DNA of 39,264 bases from Verrucomicrobiota bacterium (GCA_008933025.1 WBXI01000011.1:1-39264), one strand, 5' to 3'. Positions 16,343 through 28,200 are shown, numbered from the stretch's first letter. A program made the numbers and translations. Notes: generated by a model not told the origin, from the sequence alone.

Positions 16343-17199
16343 TGCGCGCCGCCCTTCCATACCGTCGCCGCGCCGCGGCGTTCACGATGACCGAGATCGC
16401 GCTTTGCATCGCGGTGATCGGGATCGCCATGGTCGCCATCATCGGCGTGCTGCCCAGCGGCCTCAACGTCCAGAAGCAGAACCGCGAGGAAACGCTGGTC
16501 GCGCAGGATGCCCAGTTCCTCATCGAGGCGGTCCGGAGCGGCAGCCTCGGCGTGTCCGACCTCACCAACCAGGTGGACTATATCCGTTGGCGCCGGTTCG
16601 GCGCGTTCACGGGCGACAATTTCTATCGCGGTCCCAACTACAAGGAAGCGTTGCCGGGGGCGGAAGTGCCCATCACGCAGGCGTGGCAGGTGGTCGCGCT
16701 GCTGAGCCTGCCGCGGTACGAGACCGTGGTCGTGGGACAAAAGGTCCTGGTGGTCGAGAACATCGTCACCGCCCAGTTTCGGTCGTTCACGAGCCCTTTC
16801 AGCGAGAAGAGCTACCGGGACGCCGGTTCGGCACCCGACCCGACCCGGTTCACGACCGCGTTCCGGTACCAGATCGAGGTCGAGGCGAACACGGCGGTGA
16901 CGCGCCCGCCGGCGGGGGTGATGGTGCCCTCCACCAGCACGAACCTGGTGCTCGCACTGTCGAACCAGCAGGGACGGCTCGACGAGACGCTCAGCGACCT
17001 GAGGCTGACGTTCCAGTGGCCGGTATTCCGGGTGCCCAGCGGCGATTTCCGCGTGGGTGCGAACCGCCGGACTTTCCGGACCCAGATCTTCGGAACGCGC
17101 CAGTTGCTCACGACGAATTTCCTCGGGAACGGGCGTCCGGCCAGTCGGTTCAACGGCAGCCCGCTGGTCACGAACATCGCCAATCTCCCGCGCTTCTGA
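16342..17199 (+). CDS. Minor pseudopilin, GspI/PilV-like
   Basis: The 285-aa protein has a basic leader MRAALPYRRRAAA, then FTMTEIALCIAVIGIAMVAIIGVLPSGL. The Glu5 equivalent is present and the cleavage context is Ala at -1. The PSGLNVQKQNREETLVAQDAQFL region resembles GspI/PilV proteins and the Verru_Chthon cassette protein B described for Verrucomicrobia (recalled, not searched). The rest is a long globular domain without recognised motifs. The ATG overlaps the previous stop by one base (TGATG), implying translational coupling. Confidence 0.8.
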   Translation: MRAALPYRRRAAAFTMTEIALCIAVIGIAMVAIIGVLPSGLNVQKQNREETLVAQDAQFLIEAVRSGSLGVSDLTNQVDYIRWRRFGAFTGDNFYRGPNYKEALPGAEVPITQAWQVVALLSLPRYETVVVGQKVLVVENIVTAQFRSFTSPFSEKSYRDAGSAPDPTRFTTAFRYQIEVEANTAVTRPPAGVMVPSTSTNLVLALSNQQGRLDETLSDLRLTFQWPVFRVPSGDFRVGANRRTFRTQIFGTRQLLTTNFLGNGRPASRFNGSPLVTNIANLPRF

Positions 17200-17203
17200 C
17201 GCC

Positions 17204-18178
17204 ATGAAGCCCCGTAGCCATCCCTCCCCGCGCGCCCACGGCTTCTCGTTGATCGAGTTGCTCGTGTCGGTCGGCCTCCTCAGCGTCATCGTCCTCGCGC
17301 TCTACGCGATGTTCGACCAGACCCAAAAAGCGCTGCGGGGCGCCGCGGGGCAGGTGGACGTCATGGAAGGGGCGCGTTCCGCCTTGGGACTGGTCATCCG
17401 CGACGTCCAGGAAGCCCAACCCGCGGGCATCGTGGGCGGGCCTCATTTCACCGTCCGGCTCGGGGCGCTTCCCGGCCTCATCAACAACCAGGGCTCGTTG
17501 TACCAGGAGCGCCAACCCGTGCTCGAGGAAGTCTTCGGCCTCCGGAACGTCGGCGACCACCGGTGGCAGGTCTTCGGCTATTTCGTCGCGGCGGAGGAAA
17601 CGCCGTCGACCGCGGTCACCCCGCCCATCGGCACGCTGTATCGCTACCAGGACCGCATGACGGGGTCGCGCGGGGCCGAGGCGGGGGAATACCGCACGGC
17701 GACGAACGACGACGCGGTGCAGTTCACGACCCGCGGTTCGACGGCGGCCACCTTGCTCCAGAGAAACCTCCTGTTGCTGCCCGGCGCGGGCAACCGCAAC
17801 TCCGTCGCCTATCGGACCAACGCCTCCCGGGTCATCGACGGCGTGATCAATTTCAAGGTCACCACCTACGATTCCCTCGGCCGCGCCATCGACCCGTACT
17901 ATCCGGCGGCGCTGTTCCCCGCCGCCGACGGTTCGCAGCGGTTCCCGCCGTTGCTCCGGGAGAACGTCGTCCAGAACCTGTTTTCCGAGGTGACCTATTC
18001 GGACAACGCCATGCCGGCGTATGTGGAAGTCGAGTTGGACACCCTCGAGCCGAGGCTTCTCGAACAACTCCGGGCGCTCCCGCCCAACCCGGCGATCCGG
18101 AACCGCTACCTGACCAACAACCTCTCGCGGATCCAGAGCTTCCGGCAACGCATCCCGATCCGCTCCTCTTTCCGATGA
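17204..18178 (+). CDS. Minor pseudopilin, GspJ/PilW-like
   Basis: The 324-aa protein has leader MKPRSHPSPRAHG and FSLIELLVSVGLLSVIVLALYAMFDQTQKALR, with Gly at -1 and Glu at +5. The pattern MEGARSALGLVIRDVQEAQPAG is the usual GspJ/PilW stretch after the helix. It is likely part of the tip complex with the flanking I- and K-like proteins and may equal Verru_Chthon protein C. The ATG at 17204 lies 4 bases after the previous stop. The TGA overlaps the next ATG as ATGA. Confidence 0.82.
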   Translation: MKPRSHPSPRAHGFSLIELLVSVGLLSVIVLALYAMFDQTQKALRGAAGQVDVMEGARSALGLVIRDVQEAQPAGIVGGPHFTVRLGALPGLINNQGSLYQERQPVLEEVFGLRNVGDHRWQVFGYFVAAEETPSTAVTPPIGTLYRYQDRMTGSRGAEAGEYRTATNDDAVQFTTRGSTAATLLQRNLLLLPGAGNRNSVAYRTNASRVIDGVINFKVTTYDSLGRAIDPYYPAALFPAADGSQRFPPLLRENVVQNLFSEVTYSDNAMPAYVEVELDTLEPRLLEQLRALPPNPAIRNRYLTNNLSRIQSFRQRIPIRSSFR

Positions 18179-21100
18179 ACCGCTCCTCCCAACGTGGCGT
18201 CGCGCTGGTCATCACGCTGATCATGCTGGCGGTGGTGACGATGACCGCCGTCGCTTTCCTTGCCGTCGCACGGCGGGAACGCGGCTCGGTCAGCGCGGCC
18301 GGCGACCAACTCGATGCCCAATTCGCCGCCGACACCGCGCTGCAACGCGCCGAAGCCGAGGTCGCCGCCCGCATCATCGCGTCGGGCAGCCGCCTGAATT
18401 TCGGCCTTGCCGTGTCCACCAACTGGCAGCACCCGCAGCCGGACCTCGCGCAGCTCGACAGGCTCGCCGGCGAGTCGCTCGCCACGGACGACCTGCGGGT
18501 GTTCACCAACGCGGCGCCCTACACGCTCGGGAACGGCCAACCGTACTTCAACCTGAACAACGCCTCGGATCTCCAGCGGTACCGGGCGTCGCTTGGCAAC
18601 CTGTTCTACGACCCCCGTCCCCCGGTGTTCGTGGCGACCAATCGCGTGCCGACGGCCGCGCCGGAATTCCGGTTCTACCTCGACCTCAATCGCAACGGGG
18701 CGTTCGACAGCAACGGCCTGCAGCGGGTCCTCGGCCAGCAGGGGCAAAACCTCGGCACCAACACGCTCACGGGCGATCCCGAGTGGGTCGGCTCGACGGA
18801 GCATCCGGGCCTGCCGCACGGGCCCACGAACCGTTTCGTGTCCCGGTGGGCCTACCTGATCCTGCCGGCGGGCCGCACCCTGGATCTCAATTATATCCAC
18901 AACGACACGAAGGATCGCCGGAACAATGGCGATGGCTTCATGCGCAACCAGGGGGTGGGCACGTTCGAGGGCAATCTGGCCGCGTATCTGGCGGACCTGA
19001 ACACGAACGTCTGGCCGGCCTCCACCTATACCTACCGGACCGCCCTGGCCCAGCCCAGCGCCGGCCTGGCATTCACGGACGCGGACCGCCTGTTCCAATA
19101 TCGCCGCGGAAACCCGCTGCAGGCCCGGGCCGACGCCTTTTTCGAGCGTCCGACGCCGTTCGGGATCGACCATATCGACAATTTCGCCGACGGGCCGTTG
19201 CCGACGACCCTCGCGGAGGTGCGGCGTCCGCAGGATACCATTTTTGCGGGTGCCGGCGGCGGCGAGGACACGGTGTCGCGGCGTTGGCCGGGCACCGACA
19301 ACCAGCGGCAATACTTCGACATGACCCGGCTTCTCGACGGGACGCTGGGAGGGAACCTCGAGAATCGGCTGTCCGGGCGGCGGACGACGACCGGCGTGGT
19401 CCTGTCGAGCACCTATGACCGGACCACCTTCTACCGCTTGCTGGCCAGCCTCGGCACGGACACCGGCGACGGACGGTATGAGTCCGGCGTCAATCCGGCC
19501 GGCGCGTTCTACCGGCGCGCCCGCCTCAACCTGAATTACATGCCGGAGGGCGATCCGAATTCGGACACGCCGGCGAGTGCCGACGTCGGCCGGTTCCGTG
19601 AATGGACGCCGATCGCGTGGTACACGAACGCCGTCCACCGGTTGTTGCTGACCGAATTCACCAACGGGTTGCCCGACTACGCCTTGCTGACCAACGCCCG
19701 CACGGCACACCTCGGCCACGGCATCGCGATCCACGGCACCAACATCGTCCGTGGCGTGACCAACATCTATCGATGGGACGCGCAGGTGCACCGGTTGATG
19801 CAGGTTGCCGCCAACATCTACGACGCCAGCCATGCGGTCTCGACGGCGCGGCCGGGGAATCCCCGTGCCGAGGTGCCCTCGGTGTTCCGCCCCATCCTGT
19901 ACCGGCAGGCGACCAACGGGACGACGCTGGTGCGATTGGCGGGATTCCAGGAAGTGACGAACAGCCTGGCGATGGCGCGCCCTTGGATCGATCTCGACGA
20001 CCCGCGGCAGGTGGCGCGGTTGCCGGCGACGCCGGACGTGGCGGCGATCCTCGCGGCAAGACAGGACTTCAATGCCTACGGGATCCCGTTCGTGGTCGGT
20101 GCGAAACGGGGTCTCGGGAATTTTCAGGAAGGTTTCTGGCAGACGCGCATGGACGTGACCCGGCGTCTCCGCCTCGTCAAGAGCCTGCCACTGAACACGC
20201 TTTCCAGAACCAACGCCCGTCCGTGGGAAGACCCGCGTTTCCGGGCGGAGGCCCAGTACCGCTTCGACGTGAACAATGCCTTCGGCATGGATGCTTGGAA
20301 TTCCTATTCCACGATCACCAACCGGTTGGCCGTCACCCTGATCGCCACGAACTACTATGAGTTCGCGATCATCGACGAGAACGACAGCCCGAACCGCGTG
20401 CCGCGGGTTTTCGCGAGCGGTTCTCGCAGCGCGTCGGCATCGATCGCCGCGGGCAAATGGTCGCCGCAACAGTTCCTGACGCCGTTGAACACGGGATTCG
20501 GGACCAATTTCATCTACGACCAACTCCAACGGATCCTGTACCCCGGGAACCAGACCAACAGCGGTTATGCGGACGTGCGGGTGCCGGCGCCGCGCCTGAC
20601 GTTGGCGTTCACCAACCGTTTGGTGTACGTGGCGGTCGACCAGACCGGGCGGTTGCTCGACGTGGTGAACCTCAAGAGCGTGCTGTACGAGACGAACGTG
20701 CTGCGGTTGCTCGGCGCGCGCGGCACCGCCGGCGCGACGGGGCTCCGGATGAACCAGTTCTGGAACACGAACCTGTATCCGGGCGGCGGCTTCCTCCAAC
20801 AGGGGTTGGCGCTCCAATTCGACGGTTCGCTCGGCAGCGACCGCAACGGTCGGGCGATCGACATTCCCAACTCGCTGTGGAACGACGCGCCCGGCATCCG
20901 TCCGGCCGGGCAGCAGAACGAATTCGAGAAGGACGGCCTCTACTACTTCATGTTCCGTGGCGCGCGACGGGCCGGGCAGCAGGTCACGCCCCAGCTCCAG
21001 GCCCAGTACGGCGGGGTGGTGGCCCAGGCCGGCTTCACTCCCACCGCGTCGGTCTCGTTGACGGACCGGCGACAGGCCAACGATCCCCTCGTCCATTTCA

Positions 21101-22236
21101 CGCTCGAGGATCTCGCGCCGGGCGCCATCACCTCCACCGCGCCCGAAGGCTACGTGGAAATCAAGGTCCCGGGCCGCTTCCCCCTCCGTTCCAACGCGGA
21201 AATCAGTTTCGCGATCGACCAGCGCTCGCTGTCGAACCATCTCGGAAACCGGGCCAAAGTCGTCAGCGCGTATGCCCCGTGGGGCGTGAATGCCGATCTC
21301 GGCGCCGCCGCGCCCGTTCCCGTGGACGACCCCAACTCGACCGCCTACGACGTTGCCTACAAGGATTCCCTGGTGCGTCGTTCGGACGACTGGAATTTCC
21401 CGACCAACAAGTTCCCCAGCGTGGGTTGGCTCGGACGGGTGCATCGCGGCACGCCGTGGCAGACGATCTATCTCAAGGGCATCCGTCCCGAAGCCGGAAC
21501 ACGCTCGGCCACCGATCGGTTCACCGGACTCAAGAGTTGGGCCGCCTGGTCGGGACACGGCGGCACCCAGCCCACCAACGACTGGAACATCCTCGACCTG
21601 TTCACCTCGGCGGTGAACGACAACGGGGCCCGTGGCCTTCTGGGAGTCAACAATGCCGAACGGGCCGCCTGGTCCGCCGTGCTTTCCGGCGTTCCCGTGC
21701 TCACCAATTCCGGCAACGGGCTGGCCACACGCTTCGTCTCCCCGGCTTCGCCCGAACTCCAGTCGATCGTGGACAGCATCAACGTGGCACGAACCCAGTT
21801 TCCGAACGGCCGCTTCGAGCGGGTCGGACAGGTTTTCTCGGCGCCCGGCCTGGGCGTGGGCGCCATCGGCAACAACCAGTACGCCCTCCAGTTCTCGCCG
21901 TTCGTCGCGCCGTTCACCCGTTCGGCCGATGCGTCCACCCGCAAGATGGTCGTGGCCACGGTCCCCGACGAAGTCATCGAGCAGATCCCGCAGTCCACGC
22001 TTTCGCTCCTCCGTGCCGACGAACCGCGGGTGGTCGTCTACGCCTTCGGCCAAGCCCTCAAGCCGGCTCCGAATTCCTTCGTCACCCGGCCCGGTCCTTT
22101 CTTCGGCCTCTGCACCAATTACGTCGTAACCTCGGAATACGCGACCCGGACCGCGGTCCGGTTCGACGGTGCTCCGCGATCGGGCCAACTCCACACCGTG
22201 GTCGAGGACCACCGCGTGCTGCCGCCCGAGAACTGA
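18175..22236 (+). CDS. Giant GspK/PilX-like pseudopilus protein
   Basis: The 1353-aa protein has an N-terminus MNRSSQRGVALVITLIMLAVVTMTAVAFLAVARRE, the GspK/PilX-type signal and helix. GspK characteristically lacks Glu5, as here. It then carries DTALQRAEAEVAARI, also typical of the family. Classical GspK is about 320 aa, so this is roughly four times larger. The extra mass contains many Asn/Thr-rich loops and FMRNQGVGTFEGNLAAYLADLNT, a stretch I associate with the large Verru_Chthon cassette protein A. The ATG overlaps the previous stop (ATGA). Expected role: the tip of the pseudopilus, facing the periplasm or exterior. The long minus-strand frame opposite it is a codon-usage shadow. Confidence 0.8.
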   Translation: MNRSSQRGVALVITLIMLAVVTMTAVAFLAVARRERGSVSAAGDQLDAQFAADTALQRAEAEVAARIIASGSRLNFGLAVSTNWQHPQPDLAQLDRLAGESLATDDLRVFTNAAPYTLGNGQPYFNLNNASDLQRYRASLGNLFYDPRPPVFVATNRVPTAAPEFRFYLDLNRNGAFDSNGLQRVLGQQGQNLGTNTLTGDPEWVGSTEHPGLPHGPTNRFVSRWAYLILPAGRTLDLNYIHNDTKDRRNNGDGFMRNQGVGTFEGNLAAYLADLNTNVWPASTYTYRTALAQPSAGLAFTDADRLFQYRRGNPLQARADAFFERPTPFGIDHIDNFADGPLPTTLAEVRRPQDTIFAGAGGGEDTVSRRWPGTDNQRQYFDMTRLLDGTLGGNLENRLSGRRTTTGVVLSSTYDRTTFYRLLASLGTDTGDGRYESGVNPAGAFYRRARLNLNYMPEGDPNSDTPASADVGRFREWTPIAWYTNAVHRLLLTEFTNGLPDYALLTNARTAHLGHGIAIHGTNIVRGVTNIYRWDAQVHRLMQVAANIYDASHAVSTARPGNPRAEVPSVFRPILYRQATNGTTLVRLAGFQEVTNSLAMARPWIDLDDPRQVARLPATPDVAAILAARQDFNAYGIPFVVGAKRGLGNFQEGFWQTRMDVTRRLRLVKSLPLNTLSRTNARPWEDPRFRAEAQYRFDVNNAFGMDAWNSYSTITNRLAVTLIATNYYEFAIIDENDSPNRVPRVFASGSRSASASIAAGKWSPQQFLTPLNTGFGTNFIYDQLQRILYPGNQTNSGYADVRVPAPRLTLAFTNRLVYVAVDQTGRLLDVVNLKSVLYETNVLRLLGARGTAGATGLRMNQFWNTNLYPGGGFLQQGLALQFDGSLGSDRNGRAIDIPNSLWNDAPGIRPAGQQNEFEKDGLYYFMFRGARRAGQQVTPQLQAQYGGVVAQAGFTPTASVSLTDRRQANDPLVHFTLEDLAPGAITSTAPEGYVEIKVPGRFPLRSNAEISFAIDQRSLSNHLGNRAKVVSAYAPWGVNADLGAAAPVPVDDPNSTAYDVAYKDSLVRRSDDWNFPTNKFPSVGWLGRVHRGTPWQTIYLKGIRPEAGTRSATDRFTGLKSWAAWSGHGGTQPTNDWNILDLFTSAVNDNGARGLLGVNNAERAAWSAVLSGVPVLTNSGNGLATRFVSPASPELQSIVDSINVARTQFPNGRFERVGQVFSAPGLGVGAIGNNQYALQFSPFVAPFTRSADASTRKMVVATVPDEVIEQIPQSTLSLLRADEPRVVVYAFGQALKPAPNSFVTRPGPFFGLCTNYVVTSEYATRTAVRFDGAPRSGQLHTVVEDHRVLPPEN

Positions 22237-22271
22237 ATCCGTCCGCGCAACCCTCTTTCGATCGACCGTCC

Positions 22272-25200
22272 ATGCGCCTTCCCCATCGCCGCCTTCTCGC
22301 CGCCGCCCTCGTCCTGTTGGCGGTTCTGTCCGCCAGTCGGATCGGCCGCAGGCCCGCCCCGCCCGCGTCCCCGGCGACGGCGACCGTGCCGCCTTCCGCC
22401 TCCGCCGACGTCGTGTCTTCCGCGCCGGGTCCCTTGGCCCGCCTGCGCCTCGGGGCTGCCGCAGCCCGCTGGGTCGCGGTGGAATCCATCCCGGCCGGCA
22501 CGCCCCTGCCGGATGCGGATCCGAAGTTCCCGGCGCGGGCGCGCAACACCCCGGCCACGGCCGGCGAATTGAGCCGCAACGAGCGCGCGATCATCCTGCG
22601 CAACGCATCGGTCGACACCCGGTCCGGCCAACCCCTCCGGGTTCCGGAGAACCTCCGGGCCGGTGCGGACCCCGGCACTTATATCGTCCAGTCGCGCGGC
22701 ATCGTCGACGACGCTTTCCGCCGGCGCCTTGCCCTCGCCGGCGCCCGCGTCATTTCCTATATCCCGAACAACGCCGTGCTGGTGCAGGCGGATGTCGCGG
22801 CCGCCGCCCTGCTGGCGGACGCGGCGGAGGTCGGTGCCCTCCTCGTGTACGAGCCGTTTTTCAAACTCGAGCCCGGGCTCGCGGTCCGGGCGATGGGATC
22901 GGGCGGGACTCCCGACAAGCTGATGCTGACGGTCATCGACGGGGAGCGCACCGTTCTCGACGTCGAGGCGCTCGGAGCCCGGACGGTCTCGCGCCAGCGC
23001 GGGCCCTTCGGCGAGTTGGTCGTGGTCGAGACCGACGGCAAGGACCTGCTGGTCGCGTTCGCCAAGCTCCCGGGCGTGACCCTGCTCGAGACGGTCGAGC
23101 CCCGGCGACCGGCCAACGACCGTGCCGGGTTCATCCTCGGATCGAGCACCGATTTCACCAACAAGACGTCGACCCTCGGACTGACCGGCGCCGGCATTCT
23201 CGTCAACGTCAACGACACCGGCATCGACAAGACCCATCCCGACCTCGCCGGACGGGTGTTGGCCGAGGACCCGGTTTCGTTCCTCGACGTGGTCGGGCAC
23301 GGAACCCACGTCGCGGGCATCATTGCCGGCAACGGGGTCCAGTCCTCCACCGTCGTGCAGGCGCAGGGGTCGGCCACCAACGCCGGATTCATGGGCAAGG
23401 CATCCGCGGCCAAACTGTTCGTGATGCCGATCGATCTGGAGACCGGACCGCTGATCTCCGACGCGTTCCTGCAGGAGACCTTCGCGCGTACCAACCTCGC
23501 CATCACCGGACGGTCGAACGCCCCGATTTCCAACAACAGCTGGGGGTATCCGGCCCACATGGAGTACACCAGCATCTCGGCCAGCTACGACGCCGCGGTC
23601 CGCGATGCTTTGCCCGGGGTTTCGGGCGACCAGCCCATCCTCTATGTCTTCGCGGCGGGCAACGAGGCGGGCGGCGGCGCCAACGGTCTCGGTGGCAGCG
23701 CCGACAGCATCATCGCGCCGGGAAATGCCAAGAACGTCATCACCGTCGGCGCGCTCGAATCCGCGCGTCGCCTGACCAACACCGTGGTCACCGACGCCGA
23801 CGGGATCGTCCTCAAGGCGGGCGACCACGTCTTCCCCGACCGCGGCTACAATCCCACCAACGAGTCCTATATCACCAACGTGGTTTTCCGCGCCGAAACC
23901 GACTCCGACTACGAGGTCGCGCTTTATTCGAGTCGCGGCAACGTCGGGATCGGGACCGAGGGTGATTACGGGCGGTTCAAGCCCGACGTCGTCGCGCCCG
24001 GATCCTGGATCGTCTCGACGCGGTCGTCGCTGTGGCGGATCGAGAACCAGATCCCGCCCGACAGCGATCTGTTCCCGGTCTACCAGGCATTGGCGGACGA
24101 GGTGGGCCCGTGGTACCAGTACGAATCCGGAACCAGCATGGCGGCCCCCGCGATCTCGGGCCTGCTCGCGCAGTTGCAGGAATACTACGAGGTCAAGCAG
24201 GCCAACCGGATTCCCCCGGAAGGATACAAGGCGATCCTGATCAACGCCGCCCGCGCGGGCAACAGCCGCTACCAACCCGATCCCCGGGGTTCCATCAATT
24301 ATACGGGTTGGGGCGAGCCCACCCTCGGCCGGGCCATCAACAGCGGCTTCACGGACGACGGCAAGACCCTCAACGGATTCCTCAACGCCTCGACCGGCGG
24401 GACGAACAGCCAACTCATCGGTTTTCCCATCGTCGGCCGCTCCAACCAACTGGGCCTTGCCACCGGCGACAGCCGTTCCTACCGTATCCAGTTGACCAAG
24501 CCGGAGGCCACCAACTATCCGATCCGGCTGACGTTGGCGTGGACCGATCCCCCGGCGAATCCGGCGGCCGGCGTCAAGTTGGTCAACGATCTGGACCTGA
24601 TCGTCACCAACGAGACGACCAAGGAGTTTTACCTCGGCAATGATTTCGCCGCCGGCACCGGCTATAGCCGGCTCCTGACCGAGACCAACCTGCTGGTGGC
24701 GGCCGCGGCCACCTCGACCGCCGGCTCCGGCGGGCTCGATCCCTTCGGCAACCCGCTGACGGAGACCAACGTGGTCGCCGCTGTGTTCGACAACATCAAC
24801 AACGTCGAGCAGGTGGTGCTGCCCCCGGGCGCCGGGACCAATTTCGTCGTCATCGTGCGTGCCCGTCGCGTCAACGTGAACGCCCTCCAGTTGCACCCCA
24901 ACGGGGTCGTCCAGGATGCGGCGCTGGTCCTGGCCTGCGATGCCCCCGACAGCCTCGGCGTGGTCGGGACGGTGGCGGACGCCTTTCCCACCCCGGCCAA
25001 CAACATCGTCACCGTCCGTCCGGCGGTCGCGTCGTTGACCAATGGTCTCCCGCTGTTCAGCCAGAGGGTCGGGGCCAATTCGCCCCTGGTCGGCTCGGCT
25101 TCCGGCACCACGAACCAGTGGCACTTCTATATCTTCACCAATACGCCCGGCGGCGTCGGCTACGGCGGCACCCTCACCAACGGCAAGAACGTCGCGTTCG

Positions 25201-28200
25201 TGACGTTCTTCCCCCCGAACCTTGGCTCGCCCCGGACCCAGGATGCCGACATCGACCTCTATGTCTCCCTCGATCCCGGATTGACCAACCTGGTGCCTTC
25301 CGTGATCGCCGATGCCTACAAATCGGTGCAACGCGGCGGCACGGAGACGGTCGTCTTCACCAACGCCCCGGCCAACGGCGAGATCTATTACATCGGCGTC
25401 AAATCCGAGGACCAGAAGTCGGCCGACTATTCGTTCGTCGCCGTCAGCAGCACCAAGCCTTTCGGTGCCCGGCGTCCGGATGGCAATGTCTCCATCAACG
25501 GCATCCCCATCCTCCAACCGATCCCCGACGGCACGCCCACCAAGCCCGGCATCGGCTATTTCATGGGTTTGGGCATCGAACCCGTGGAGATGCGCCGGGT
25601 TTGGGTCCAGGAGACGCTCAGTCACATGAACTTTCCCGATCTCATCGGGAGCCTGACCAAGGACGGCATCAACGCGGTGCTGAACAACCATGGCCAGATC
25701 GCGGACATGAATCTGGGACGTGTCCAATACGGCACCAACATCACCACGGTGTACGACGATTTCGGCAACCGGACGTTCCCGGGCTCGGTGCCGACGGATG
25801 GCCCCGGTCGTCTGGTCGGTTTCCTCGGTCGCCAGGCTTCCGGCGCCTGGTTCCTCCAGACGGTCGACGACGCGTTCGGCAACGTGGGTCGGGTCAACGA
25901 TCTGGAGATCATCCTCCAACCCAATGATTTTTCCCGGGCGCTGGTCCACCGCTCGGTCGCCGGCGGGGAATGCGAGACCGAGTTCGTGTTGGTGCCGCCC
26001 GATGCCAGCAAACTCACGGTCATCGTCACCAACATCAACCCCTCGCTCCCGTTGGAGGTATTCATCCAGCGCGACACCGGCAGCCTTCCCGATCCGACCA
26101 ATCCGGGTGCGAGCGAGAAGCGGGCGACCATCGCGCCGCCGGGCGGAAGCGTCTCCCTGTCGATCGGCGACGAGCCGCCGCTGATTCCCGGCCGGTATTT
26201 CGTCAGCGTCTGCAATCCCAACCGGCAGAAGGTCGACTATGACATCGCCCGGCTCATCGAGCAGAACCTGCCCGATTCCTTCAACCGGACCATCAAGTCG
26301 GCCGCTTCCGAGAACATCCCGATCCGTGACGCCGCGCGGAACCTGTCGCGCATTCCCGTGACCGACACCCGGCCGGTCACGAGCGTGGAAGTCGGGATCC
26401 GCGTCGCGGATGCCCGCGAGTCGGATCTGTCGATCCATCTGTCGAACCCGCAGGGAACCGGTGTGCTCGTGGCCGAGAACCGCGGGCTCGCGGATGCCCA
26501 TGGCTACGGTGGCTCGCAACGCATCACCAATTCCCAGCATCTCGCCCTGACGTTCGATGCCGCCACCAGCCGCGCCGAGATCTTCGTCGACGGCGTGGCG
26601 GTCACCAATGCGTTGCTTGGCCCGGTGAAACTGCCGGCAAACCGCCCGCTCGCTCTCGCCCGGGATCCCAACGAGCAATTCACGGCAAACCACGTGGCGG
26701 TGACGCTGGACGACGTGGGTTTTTGGCGCTGGCCCATGAAGGCGTCCGATGTTTCGGGGATCTACCTCGACGGCAAGGACGGGTTCGGGAAACGGGAATC
26801 GTTGGCATCGAGCGGCCTTGCCGCGCTGTGGCGGATGGACACCGACGGGCACGACAGTCTCGGGACGAACCATCTCCAGATCCTCGACTTCGTCGCCACC
26901 ACCGGCGGCCAGATCGACGGTGCCCTCGAGTTTCTGGGCGGCACGGCGTTGGGACTGAGTCCGATCCTGCCGCTCGATGGCGGGGCGGGTTTCTCGCTCG
27001 ACGGCTGGGTGCAGACGGCCGCCGGAAACAGGGGCGTGGTTTTCGGTGCATGGGGCGACGCCGAATCCACCACCGGATTTTCGGTCCCGGCCCTGCTGGT
27101 CGGTTTCGACGCGCCGTGGGGCAATGGACCCGGTTCGGTGACCGCCGTATTCCAGGCGCCCGACGGCACCCTTCGCCAGTTGGCGACGTTGCCCGGACTG
27201 GTCCTTGGCGACAATTTCTCGACCAACAAGACCTACGCCATTTTCGGCGAATCCACGAATCGCACCGCGGGGCCGATCAAGTTCGTGACCCCGCCCTATG
27301 TCGGGATCGACCCCGCCACGATCCAGATCGCGTCGGGTGGCTTCGAAACGGTTGCACCGGGTCAGGTGGCCCCGGGCGGTCAGGTCGAGGGCTGGACGGT
27401 GATGTCCAACGCGGCCGCCGTGCGGGTGATGTCCCCCGGCGCGTATGAAGGCGGCCAGGTGCTGGCGCAGGGCGCCTCGACCTTGGTGCGCGCGCTGACC
27501 GTCACGCCCGGCGAGCGTTACCATGCATCCTTCCATATCCGTGCCGCGGCCGACGCGACCAACCAGGTCCGGTTCGCGGTCATGGTCGGAACCAATGTGG
27601 ACCAGGTGATCGATGCGGGCACCGAATGGGTCCGGACCGACGTGCGGTTCCGCGCCACGACCCGGCAGGTGGACCTGAGTCTGATACCGCAGGTGCCCGG
27701 AAATCTGGGTGCCGATGGCGCGCCTTCCGGCCTGTTGATCGACGCCTACCTGTTCGAGCAACTGGGATCCGGCATCAGCTACCAACCCGAGGAGGATTTC
27801 TCGGCGCTGGTGGGATATCCGGGTGCGGGTGATTGGACGCTGGATCTCACGGACAACCGCGGGACGGTGGCGGGCGTGCTCGAGGGATGGCAATTGCACC
27901 TGACCTTTGCCCAGACCAACCGGCCGATCGTCATACTGACCAACGGGGTCCCCTATAGCGCGCCGATCGCGCCGGGGGACATCGCGTACTTCCGCATGGA
28001 CGTGCCGCTCGAGGCGCATGCGGCCACCAACACCCTGGGCTTGGTGGCGGTCGCCAACCCGCTGCTGCTGCTCTACAGCGCGGATGGATTGCCCGACGGT
28101 TCCCAGTCCGGCGACGTCGTGGCCACGTCCAATCCCTACGTGGTCGGCACGAACCTTCCGCCCATCCTTCCCAGGGGCCAACGGTACTATCTCGGGGTGC

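Noticed and set aside
18106-22212. A stop-free minus-strand frame of 1368 codons opposite the GspK-like gene
   Set aside because: Same cause: low-information Arg/Val/Gly-rich product, no start signal, and the plus strand carries the family N-terminus and coupled ATGA overlap.
20457-22271. In-frame upstream extension of the protease gene
   Set aside because: It overlaps the GspK-like gene in another frame, and the signal peptide starts at the ATG at 22272, so the extension is not translated.
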